Of a stretch of DNA of 55,098 bases, positions 48,789 through 55,098 are shown piece by piece. Source of the DNA: Propionicicella superfundia DSM 22317 (GTDB lineage Bacteria > Actinomycetota > Actinomycetes > Propionibacteriales > Propionibacteriaceae); contig NZ_KE384023.1 in NCBI RefSeq assembly GCF_000423465.1, forward strand, positions 1 to 55,098. Direction: 5' to 3'. Each line of letters starts with the position of its first letter. Position 1 is the first letter of the stretch. The notes below the pieces were generated by a model. That model was not told where the DNA came from. It saw only the letters and a list, made by a program, of their open reading frames with translations, and did not search any database. The translations under genes were made by a program, and so were the position numbers.

Positions 48789-49762
48789 TCACCGTGCACG
48801 GGCTGCTGGGGGTCCCCGGCGACGGGCTGCGCGCGGCCGTCTCGCACGCGGACCGGGTCGTGGCGGGCAGCCGCCAGCTCGACGCGCTGGACGTCCCGGC
48901 GGCCCGCCGGATCCGGCTGGGCGCCCCGCGACTCGCGGCCGAACTGGTCGCCGACCTGCCGCCCGAGGCGGACGTGGTGGTCATCGCCAGCGGCGACCCG
49001 CTGTTCTTCGGGGTCGTGCGTGCCCTGCGGCTCCACGGTCTGCGCCCCCGCGTGATCCCCGCGCCGTCGTCGATCGCGACGGCGTTCGCCGCGGTCGGCC
49101 TGCCCTGGGACGACGCCGTCGTCGTGAGCGCGCACGGGCGTCCGCTGGCGACGGCCGCGAATCTCGCCCGCGCGCACCCGAAGGTCGCCGTCCTCACGTC
49201 GGCCGACAACGGGCTGCGGGAGCTGGCCGCGGCCCTCGCCGGCCAGGACCGCTGGTATGTCCTGGCCGAACGCCTGGGCGAGCCGGAGGAGCGTGTCCGC
49301 GTCCTGGACGGCACGGCCGCCGCGACGACGGAGCCGAGCGAGCCGAATGTCGTTCTCGTCCTCGCCGCGCGGCCCGACGAGCCCGATGCGGCCTGGGCAG
49401 GCGTGATCGCCGGACCGGATCGTGCTCCCCGCCCGCAGGTCTCGGCCGCGGCGGCCGTCGCGTTCGCCCGGCTGCTGCCCGAGCCCGGTGAGCTGGTGTG
49501 GGCCACGGGCGAGCTCGGCGCCGACGTCGCCGCGCTCGCCGCCTGGGCCGGTGCCGCGATCGATCGCGACGCCACGATCCCGCGACGTGCCGCGGCGCCC
49601 GTCGCCGACGTGGTCGTCGCCGGGACGGCGGACGTGCTGGACGGCGTGTCCCCCCGGGCGGCGGTTCTGACCGGCCGCGTCCCGGAGCCGCTGCCGGCCG
49701 GCTATCACTGGACCGGCGAGTCGGTGGCCGGTCTCCTTCTCACGACGGGAGTACGCGCATGA
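48785..49762 (+). CDS. cbiE: CbiE-type C5-methyltransferase with degenerate CbiT-like C-terminal extension
   Basis: 325 residues. About 1-205 is CbiE: ITVHGLLGVPGDGLRAAVSH, RVVAGSRQLDAL, VVVIASGDPLFFGVVRALRL (about 60-79) and VIPAPSSIATAFAAVGLPWD. The enzyme methylates C5 of precorrin-6B. Typical stand-alone CbiE ends there. The last 110 residues contain LLPEPGELVWATGELGADVA followed by AAWAGAAIDRDA, which resembles the start of the CbiT half of CobL but lacks the GAGTGSIG SAM loop. A true CbiT is encoded at 35312, so the extension looks like a relic. GTG 48785 overlaps cobM. Confidence 0.88.
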   Translation: MITVHGLLGVPGDGLRAAVSHADRVVAGSRQLDALDVPAARRIRLGAPRLAAELVADLPPEADVVVIASGDPLFFGVVRALRLHGLRPRVIPAPSSIATAFAAVGLPWDDAVVVSAHGRPLATAANLARAHPKVAVLTSADNGLRELAAALAGQDRWYVLAERLGEPEERVRVLDGTAAATTEPSEPNVVLVLAARPDEPDAAWAGVIAGPDRAPRPQVSAAAAVAFARLLPEPGELVWATGELGADVAALAAWAGAAIDRDATIPRRAAAPVADVVVAGTADVLDGVSPRAAVLTGRVPEPLPAGYHWTGESVAGLLLTTGVRA

Positions 49763-51474
49763 TCGGGCAGGTGACCAGCGGCCCCGCGAGCCGCGCCCGC
49801 GCCGACCGGATCGACCAGATCCTCGGCGAGCCCACCCGCCGCTACGCCGACGGCGCGGTCGCCGGCCTGCCGGCCGCCTGGAGCGAATGCGACCTCATCA
49901 TCAGCCATCTGGCGCTCGGGGCCACCACCCGGCTGATCGCGCCGCTGCTCGCGTCGAAGCACACCGATCCCGGCGTGGTCGTGATCGACGAGGCGGGCCG
50001 GTTCGTCGTCCCGCTCGTCGGGGGGCACGGCGGCGGCGCCAACGATCTCGCCCGGCGCCTCGCCGACCGGCTGGGTGCGACGGCCGTCATCACCACCGCG
50101 ACGGACGCGCTGGGACTTCCCGCGCTGGACACCCTCGGCTGGCCGTGGTCGGGCGATGTCGCGTCCGTCACCCGCGCGATCCTGGACGGCCGGCCCGTCG
50201 GCGTCGTCCGTGCCCGCCGGTGGCCGCTGCCCCCGCTGCCGGAGAACGCGCAGGTCGTGGACGCCGGCCGGGAGCCGGTGGGAATGGTGGCCCGGGTGCT
50301 CGTCACCGACGAGGTGTCGCCTCCGGCGGACGGCCTGCCGACCGTGGTCCTCAACCCTCCGAGCCTGGTCGTCGGCATGGGCTGCAACCGCGGTACCTCC
50401 GTCGACGCCCTCCAGGAGTTGCTGACCTCCTCGCTGGCGGCGGCGGGTCTGGCGGCGGCGTCTGTGGCGGCCCTCGTCTCGGTCGATGCCAAGGCCGACG
50501 AGCCGGGCCTCGCCGGCCTGGCCGCGCGCCTGGGTGTGCCGTTCGTCACGTACCCGGCCGAGACACTCGCCGGGCAGGACGTGCCGAACCCCAGCGCGGC
50601 CCCGCAGGCCGCCGTCGGGACGCCGAGCGTCGCGGAGGCGTCCGTGCTCGCCCACGGAGCGGACCTCGTGGTGGAGAAGCGGCGTACCCCCGAGGCGACC
50701 TGCGCGATCGGGCGGCTGCCGGCCCGCGGGCGGCTGACCGTCGTCGGGCTGGGCCCCGGCTCCCGCGACCTGACCACGCCGCGCGCCCAGCAGGCGATCC
50801 GGGAGGCGTCCGTCGTGGTCGGGTACCGCCCGTACATCTCCCAGGTGAAGGACCTGCTGCGTCCGGGGACGCGCATCGCCAGCACACCGATGGGCAAGGA
50901 GGAGGAGCGGACGGCCACCGCGATCGAGTTCGCGCGCGCCGGCAATGTCGTCGCCCTCATCTCCTCGGGCGACCCGGCGATCTACGCGATGGCCTCGCCC
51001 ACCCTGGAGCAGGGCACCGAAGGGATCGACGTCGAGGTGGTCCCGGGAGTGACGGCGAGCCTTGCCGCGTCGGCGATCCTGGGCGCGCCGCTCGGGCACG
51101 ATCACGCCACCATCTCGTTGTCCGACCTGCACACCGACTGGGACACCATCCTGCGGCGCGTGCGGGCCGCCGCCGAGGCCGACCTGGTCACGGTGCTCTA
51201 CAACCCGCGCAGCCGGACGCGGCTGCACCACCTGCCGGACGCCATGGCCCTCCTGGCCGCGCACCGGCCGCCGGCCACCCCGGTGGCCGTGGTCGAGGAG
51301 GCCTATCGGCCCGGCCAGCGGGTCACGCTGTCGACCATCGCCGAGTTCGATCCGGCCGTTGTGAACATGAATTCCCTCGTGGTGGTCGGCTCCTCGACCA
51401 CCCGTTACCTGCCCGCCGGCGCGGGGGGAACCGCCATGGTGACCCCGCGCGACTACCACTGGATGAGCCGATGA
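49759..51474 (+). CDS. cobJ: Fusion of CbiG (cobalt-precorrin-5A hydrolase) and CobJ/CbiH C17-methyltransferase
   Basis: 571 residues. About 1-320 is CbiG: DLIISHLALGATTRLIAPLL, VIDEAGRFVVPLVGGHGGGA (about 75-94), ITTATDALGLPALDTLGWPW and a C-terminal LVVGMGCNRGTSVDALQELL. From about 325 the methylase starts with LTVVGLGPGSRDLTTPRAQQ, then GYRPYISQVKDLL, VALISSGDPAIYAMASPTLE and VTVLYNPRSRTRLHHLPDAM, which is CobJ/CbiH. CbiG opens the delta-lactone of cobalt-precorrin-5A; CbiH makes it by ring contraction. The CbiG domain is a marker of the oxygen-independent route. ATG 49759 overlaps the cbiE stop. Confidence 0.94.
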   Translation: MIGQVTSGPASRARADRIDQILGEPTRRYADGAVAGLPAAWSECDLIISHLALGATTRLIAPLLASKHTDPGVVVIDEAGRFVVPLVGGHGGGANDLARRLADRLGATAVITTATDALGLPALDTLGWPWSGDVASVTRAILDGRPVGVVRARRWPLPPLPENAQVVDAGREPVGMVARVLVTDEVSPPADGLPTVVLNPPSLVVGMGCNRGTSVDALQELLTSSLAAAGLAAASVAALVSVDAKADEPGLAGLAARLGVPFVTYPAETLAGQDVPNPSAAPQAAVGTPSVAEASVLAHGADLVVEKRRTPEATCAIGRLPARGRLTVVGLGPGSRDLTTPRAQQAIREASVVVGYRPYISQVKDLLRPGTRIASTPMGKEEERTATAIEFARAGNVVALISSGDPAIYAMASPTLEQGTEGIDVEVVPGVTASLAASAILGAPLGHDHATISLSDLHTDWDTILRRVRAAAEADLVTVLYNPRSRTRLHHLPDAMALLAAHRPPATPVAVVEEAYRPGQRVTLSTIAEFDPAVVNMNSLVVVGSSTTRYLPAGAGGTAMVTPRDYHWMSR

Positions 51475-52727
51475 GCCACGACACCACACCCCTGCCCGAT
51501 CCTGCCCCCGCGGCGGCGCCGCCGCTGGTCATCGCCGGTCACGGCACCCGGGACGAGGCCGGCGCGGCCGTCTGCCTCTGCCTCGTGGACCGCGTCCGGA
51601 CGCTGCTTCCCGGCGTCCGCGTCGAGGCGGGCTTCGTGGAGCTCACGCCGCCGACGATCGACGAGGCGCTCTCGGGCGTCCTCGCCGATTCGCCGAACGC
51701 CGTCGTCGTGCCGCTGATGATCGGCACCGGCGGCCACGTCCGCGAGGACATCCCCGAGGCGATCGAGAGCGGCAGGCGCGGCCGCGCGGACGCGACGGTC
51801 GTCTACACACGGCATCTCGGCTCGCCCGCGCCGCTCGTCGCGGCGGCCCGGCAACGGATCGACGCCGCCTGCGCAGGCTGGGACCCCGCCGAGGTGGCGG
51901 TGGTCTTCGTCGGCCGCGGCTGCAGCGTGACGGACGCGAACGCCGACCACGTCCGTCTCGGGCGTGTCCTGCAGGACGTCGGCGGGTACGGGCGTGTGCT
52001 GCCCGCCTTCATCCAGGTGGCCGATCCCACCGTGCGCGAGTCGCTGGACCTGGCCCACCTCACCGGTGCACGCCGGATCGTCGTGATGCCGCACTATCTG
52101 TTCCCGGGGCGGCTGGCGACCTGGGTACAGGCCGCGGCCACCGAGTGGGCCGCCGCCCACCCCGATGCGCAGGTGCGTGTCGCGGACGTCCTCGGTGACT
52201 GCCCCGAGCTCGCCGAGGTGGTTGTCGCGCGCTATCGCGAGGGCGCGCTCCACGCGCGTACCGATCTCGGCTCGCCCGCCTATCTGTCGGGTCTGCTGCT
52301 CCGCGGTCGCAAGGTGGTGGCCGCCGGCGGCGGCTGCGTCAACCGGCGGCGGGTTCCGCGCCTGCTCGCCGCGGGCGCCGACGTGACCGTCGTCGCACCC
52401 CGGCTGCATCCCGCGCTGGCGGAGCTCGCTGCGGCGGGGAGCATCGAGTGGGTCGCCCGCGACGTCGTCGAATCCGACCTGGACGACGCGTGGTACGTGC
52501 TGGCGGCCACCGACGACCCTGCCGTGAACGCCCGTGTGGCGGCGGCGGCCGAGGAGCGGCACACGTTCTGCGTCCGTGCCGACAAGGCGTCGTCGGGCTC
52601 GGCATGGACACCGGCGACCGGGGAGCTCGCCGGCGCCACCATCGCCGTGCTCTCCGAGCACGATCCGCGGCGTTCGGCAGCGCTGCGCGACCGGCTGGTG
52701 GAGCTCGCCGAGGCCGACCGTGGATGA
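51471..52727 (+). CDS. cbiX: Fusion of sirohydrochlorin cobaltochelatase CbiX and precorrin-2 dehydrogenase (SirC/CysG-N)
   Basis: 418 residues. About 18-255 is a two-lobed CbiX chelatase with LVIAGHGTRDEAGAAVCLCL, VVPLMIGTGGHVREDIPEAI (metal-site His) and IVVMPHYLFPGRLATWVQAA. From about 262 a Rossmann domain reads PAYLSGLLLRGRKVVAAGGG then CVNRRRVPRLLAAGADVTVV and AWYVLAATDDPAVNARVAAA: the NAD-dependent precorrin-2 dehydrogenase half of CysG. The fusion would oxidise precorrin-2 to sirohydrochlorin and insert cobalt, committing to early cobalt insertion. ATG 51471 overlaps the preceding stop by four bases. Confidence 0.93.
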   Translation: MSHDTTPLPDPAPAAAPPLVIAGHGTRDEAGAAVCLCLVDRVRTLLPGVRVEAGFVELTPPTIDEALSGVLADSPNAVVVPLMIGTGGHVREDIPEAIESGRRGRADATVVYTRHLGSPAPLVAAARQRIDAACAGWDPAEVAVVFVGRGCSVTDANADHVRLGRVLQDVGGYGRVLPAFIQVADPTVRESLDLAHLTGARRIVVMPHYLFPGRLATWVQAAATEWAAAHPDAQVRVADVLGDCPELAEVVVARYREGALHARTDLGSPAYLSGLLLRGRKVVAAGGGCVNRRRVPRLLAAGADVTVVAPRLHPALAELAAAGSIEWVARDVVESDLDDAWYVLAATDDPAVNARVAAAAEERHTFCVRADKASSGSAWTPATGELAGATIAVLSEHDPRRSAALRDRLVELAEADRG

Positions 52728-53370
52728 GCCCTACGACTATGTCAAGGACGGCGCCGAGATCTACCGGCGCTCGTTCGCGACGATCGAGGCGGAGGCTCGT
52801 CTCGACCGGCTCCCGGTCGCTTTGCGCCCGGTTGCGATCCGGATGATCCACGCGAGCGGACAGGTCGACCTGGTCGACGACCTCGCCTGGTCGGCCGGGC
52901 TGCACCGCGCGGCGACGGACGCCCTGCGGGCGGGGGCGCCCATCCTGTGCGATTCCCGCATGGTCGCCAGCGGCATCATCCGCTCGCGGCTGCCGCGGGA
53001 CAACCAGGTCGTGTGCCATCTCGGGGACTCCCGGCTGCCCGGGCTCGCCGCCGCCCTCGGTACCACCAAGACCGCCGCCGCGGTCGAGCTGTGGCGTCCG
53101 GTGCTGCAGGGGAGTGTCGTCGCGATCGGGAATGCCCCCACGGCCCTGTTCCATCTGCTGGAGGTGATCGCGGCCGAGCCGGAGGTGAGGCCGGCGGCGG
53201 TTCTGGGGATCCCGGTGGGCTTCGTGGGCGCGGCCGAGTCGAAACAGGCCCTGGCCGTGAACCCGTTCGGGCTGGAGTTCCTCGTGGTGCACGGCCGCCG
53301 CGGCGGCAGCGCGGTCACAGTGGCGGCGGTGAACGCGCTGTGCGGTACCGATGGGCGGACCGGTGGCTGA
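52720..53370 (+). CDS. cobH: Precorrin-8X methylmutase CobH/CbiC
   Basis: 216 residues. The catalytic histidine is H44 in VAIRMIHASGQVDLVDDLAW, equivalent to H43 of the Pseudomonas denitrificans enzyme. Other conserved parts are GAPILCDSRMVASGIIRSRL (about 71-90), VVAIGNAPTALFHLLEVIAA and GIPVGFVGAAESKQAL. It moves the C11 methyl group to C12 to give (hydrogeno)cobyrinate. GTG 52720 overlaps the cbiX-sirC end by eight bases; its own end overlaps cobA by 20. Confidence 0.96.
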   Translation: MDEPYDYVKDGAEIYRRSFATIEAEARLDRLPVALRPVAIRMIHASGQVDLVDDLAWSAGLHRAATDALRAGAPILCDSRMVASGIIRSRLPRDNQVVCHLGDSRLPGLAAALGTTKTAAAVELWRPVLQGSVVAIGNAPTALFHLLEVIAAEPEVRPAAVLGIPVGFVGAAESKQALAVNPFGLEFLVVHGRRGGSAVTVAAVNALCGTDGRTGG

Positions 53371-54175
53371 GCGCGGGGGCACCGAGTGCGTGGATCTGTC
53401 GACGAAGGGTGTGATCGTGGGTGAGGTCGCGGTGCGGCCGGGTGAGGTGGTTCTCGTCGGGGGCGGTCCCGGCGACCCCGACCTTCTCACTGTCGGAGGT
53501 CTGAAGGCATTGCGCGAGGCGGACGTCGTGTTGTACGACCATCTTGCGCCGGTGGCGTGCCTGTCGGAGACCCGGCCGGGTGCGACGCTGATCGACGTCG
53601 GCAAGCGTCCGCGCGGCGCCCAGACCGCTCAGCACGACATCGACGCGCAGTTGATCCGGTACGCCCGCGAGGGCGCCAGGGTCGTCCGGTTCAAGGGGGG
53701 CGACCCTTTCGTCCTGGGCAGGGGCGGTGAGGAATGGCAGGCGTGCGCGGCCGCGGGCGTGCCGGTGCGCGTGATTCCCGGGGTGTCCTCGGCGGTGGCC
53801 GGGCCCGCCCTCGCCGGCATCCCGCTCACGCACCGCGGCGTCACGCAGAGCTTCACGGTCGTGTCGGGCCACGTGGGCCCCGACCATCCGGGCTCGACCG
53901 TCGACTGGGACGCCGTCGCCGCACTCGGGGGCACGGTTGTCGTCCTGATGGGTCTCACGAACCTCGCGGCGATCTGTGCGCGGCTGGTTCGCGGGGGGAT
54001 GCCGCCCGAGACCCTCGCCGCCACGGTCGCCGACGCCGCGACGGACCACATGCGCATCGTGCGCGGCACGGTCGAGACGCTGCCCGGCGCGGTGTCGGCC
54101 GCCGGGCTGCAGTCCCCCGCGATCACGGTGATCGGCGCGGTCGTCGGGCTGGAGCTGGCCGGCGCCGGGTCGTGA
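53351..54175 (+). CDS. cobA: Uroporphyrinogen-III C-methyltransferase CobA/SUMT
   Basis: 274 residues. Diagnostic segments: VVLVGGGPGDPDLLTVGGLK (about 33-52), EADVVLYDHLAP, VVRFKGGDPFVLGRGGEEWQ (about 111-130), VRVIPGVSSAVAGPALAGIP and PLTHRGVTQSFTVVSGH. It makes precorrin-2, the entry to cobalamin and siroheme. ATG 53351 adds about 30 unconserved residues and overlaps cobH; GTG codons at 53390 and 53411 are alternatives. Last gene of the riboswitch operon; the stop codon lies at the start of a 72-base tandem repeat. Confidence 0.95.
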   Translation: MGGPVAERGGTECVDLSTKGVIVGEVAVRPGEVVLVGGGPGDPDLLTVGGLKALREADVVLYDHLAPVACLSETRPGATLIDVGKRPRGAQTAQHDIDAQLIRYAREGARVVRFKGGDPFVLGRGGEEWQACAAAGVPVRVIPGVSSAVAGPALAGIPLTHRGVTQSFTVVSGHVGPDHPGSTVDWDAVAALGGTVVVLMGLTNLAAICARLVRGGMPPETLAATVADAATDHMRIVRGTVETLPGAVSAAGLQSPAITVIGAVVGLELAGAGS

Positions 54176-54410
54176 CCCCGACCACCCCGCCCAGAGGGCG
54201 GCAAGGTGGATGACAGCTTCAGGGGGAGGTGCCCGGCGCCGGTCGCGACCGCGACCGCCTCGTCCAGAGGGAAGTAGGGCGGGTGGCGGCCCCACTGGAC
54301 CACCCGGCGCCGCGTCGCGACTCCGACCACCTCGTCCAGAGGGAAGTAGGGCGGGTGGCGGCTCCACTGGACCACCCGGCGCCGGTCGTGACTCCGACCA
54401 CCCTGCCGCC
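54170..54410. repeat. 72-base tandem repeat after cobA
   Basis: Three units with a 72-base period, cores at 54189, 54261 and 54333 (CGTCCAGAGGGAAGTAGGGC in the last two), and a fourth start at about 54386. The second and third units are nearly identical; the first is divergent in its middle. Each unit contains GGGTGGCGG-CCACTGGACCACCC, which can form a hairpin. All six frames are partly open because the period is a multiple of three, but none looks like a gene. Confidence 0.75.
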
Positions 54411-54434
54411 CGCGCGGCGGTGGCCGGTGTGCGG

Positions 54435-54607
54435 CTGACCGCCAGGTTGTGCGGGTTGTCGGGCGGGTCTTGGCGGCTGGTGTGGGGTGACTGCCAGGTT
54501 GTGCGGGTTACGGGCGTCGGTCCTGAGGTTGTATGCCGCGCAAGGTGGCGGTCACCGTCCGCGGGCCGCGCCATCGGGCCAGGAATGCCTCGCAACCTGG
54601 CGGTCAC
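54435..54607. repeat. Four-arm palindromic element, family A, copy 3
   Basis: Arms of 25 bases: F1 54435-54459, F2 54487-54511, R1 54531-54555, R2 54583-54607. F and R periods are both 52 bases, and both nested pairs centre exactly on 54521. Sequence between arms differs from copies 1 and 2. Confidence 0.85.
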
Positions 54608-54623
54608 TCTTTCGGGTCGGGTC

Positions 54624-54718
54624 GGGACGCTACGCCAAGGCCGGGACGCTACGCCAAGGCCGGGACGCTACGCCAAGGCCGGGACACTACGCCAAGGCCG
54701 GGACGCTACGCCAAGGCC
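54624..54718. repeat. Five tandem 19-base repeats
   Basis: The unit GGGACGCTACGCCAAGGCC occurs five times without gaps; the fourth copy has one change (GGGACACTACGCC). A partial sixth unit leads into the hairpin at 54715-54752. One unit plus the same hairpin recurs at 54934-54988. Confidence 0.9.
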
Positions 54719-54752
54719 GGGACGCTACCGGTCCCCCGGTAGTTTCCCGGCC
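54715..54752. terminator. 17-bp hairpin after the 19-base array, copy 1
   Basis: Arms 54715-54731 (GGCCGGGACGCTACCGG) and 54736-54752 pair at 15 of 17 positions around the loop TCCC. The left arm is built from the 19-base repeat itself. It could terminate transcription from the cobalamin operon, or be part of a mobile repeat, since an identical copy follows 236 bases later. Confidence 0.5.
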
Positions 54753-54933
54753 GGAGCGTAGCTACGTTGCCTTTTCGCCCTCGCGGGGCGGGTGGCCGGG
54801 CCCCTCGCCGAGGTCGTGTCGGGCGTCTCGGCCGGGGTGACGGGCGCCGATGTGCACCGTGACCGGAGCGGACTGGTGTGACGCGCGGAGCCCCGGGATC
54901 GCCGCTGTTGGCTTGGCGTCGCTACGGTTCGGG

Positions 54934-55004
54934 TCGGGACGCTACGCCAAGGCCGGGACGCTACCGGTCCCCCGGTAGTTTCCCGGCCGGAGCGTAGCTA
55001 CGCG
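54934..55004. repeat. Second copy of the 19-base repeat plus hairpin block
   Basis: From GTCGGGACGCTACGCCAAGG through the hairpin (arms 54951-54967 and 54972-54988) to GGAGCGTAGCTACG the block is identical to 54621-54766 except that it has one 19-base unit instead of five. Nothing recognisable lies between the two blocks or from 55005 to the window end. Confidence 0.85.
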
Positions 55005-55098
55005 GTCTGGCAACCCCGTGGTCGGGGACGGGCTGAGCCTGACGGCGGGGGTGGCCTGGTCACGCAGGGACGGGACGGTGGTTGTGTGGTCTGGGGGG

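Noticed and set aside
54219-54438. Short repeated open frames over the 72-base array
   Set aside because: All frames stay open because the period is a multiple of three; there is no start context or conserved protein.
54624-54718. Tandem 19-base repeats considered as a CRISPR array
   Set aside because: Units are contiguous with no spacers, and no cas gene is present.

Overview
The window is very GC-rich DNA with frequent GTG starts, ATGA/GTGA stop-start overlaps and several apparently leaderless genes. This, together with the gene content (zinc-free ribosomal protein paralogues with an MRF-type protein, a SCO6880-type conjugation protein, DUF4913, a SWIM/DUF6493 pair, a ketosteroid-dehydrogenase-like flavoprotein), points to an actinobacterium. 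The genus cannot be named from the sequence. All identifications come from reading motifs; no database search was run.

Layout. 1-1852 looks like the right end of an integrated element: the start of an IS3-family insertion sequence, a tyrosine integrase, and a short match to the 3' end of a tRNA-Ser gene as probable attachment site. 2068-3657 is an AbiEi/AbiEii-type toxin-antitoxin pair under a palindromic promoter. 3660-12.5 kb is host-like: a lon remnant, an NhaA-thioredoxin fusion, two TetR regulators, a TPP-riboswitch-controlled ABC transporter and an LssY_C membrane protein. It is punctuated by a striking four-part hairpin repeat. 13.4-27.6 kb is a type IV secretion (conjugation-like) module: ParA-like ATPase, three-domain cell-wall hydrolase, lipoprotein and HTH protein on the minus strand; VirB2-like, three tandem paralogous membrane-anchored proteins, VirB6/TrbL-like, SCO6880-like, VirB4-like ATPase, VirD4-like coupling protein and DUF4913 on the plus strand. 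No relaxase is visible. 27.9-29.5 kb holds a second AbiEii-like toxin with a tandemly duplicated partner gene. A KstD-like flavoprotein follows at 29.7-31.4 kb.

31.4-33.8 kb is a zinc-starvation cluster: S14, L33 and L28 on the minus strand, diverging over a Zur-type box from L31B, L36, an MRF/CobW-like protein and L32, all lacking the usual zinc-binding cysteine sets.

33.8-54.2 kb is a nearly complete corrin-ring pathway. Minus strand: cobQ, cbiT, cobK, cobD. Plus strand: cobO, a cobB-cobC fusion, cobF and, behind a cobalamin riboswitch, a tightly overlapping operon cobI, cobM, cbiE, cbiG-cobJ fusion, cbiX-sirC fusion, cobH, cobA. The enzyme set mixes early cobalt insertion (CbiX, CbiG) with the oxygen-pathway enzyme CobF, and neither CbiD nor CobG is seen. 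A SWIM-zinc-finger protein and a 1112-residue DUF6493-like protein interrupt the cluster. 54.2-55.1 kb is non-coding and packed with tandem repeats and hairpins.

The least conventional signals are the four-arm palindromic intergenic elements (three full copies, one half copy, plus one element with the same geometry but another sequence), the duplicated partner of the AbiEii-like toxin, the shared operator of a TetR gene and the KstD-like gene 17 kb apart, and the hybrid cobalamin route.
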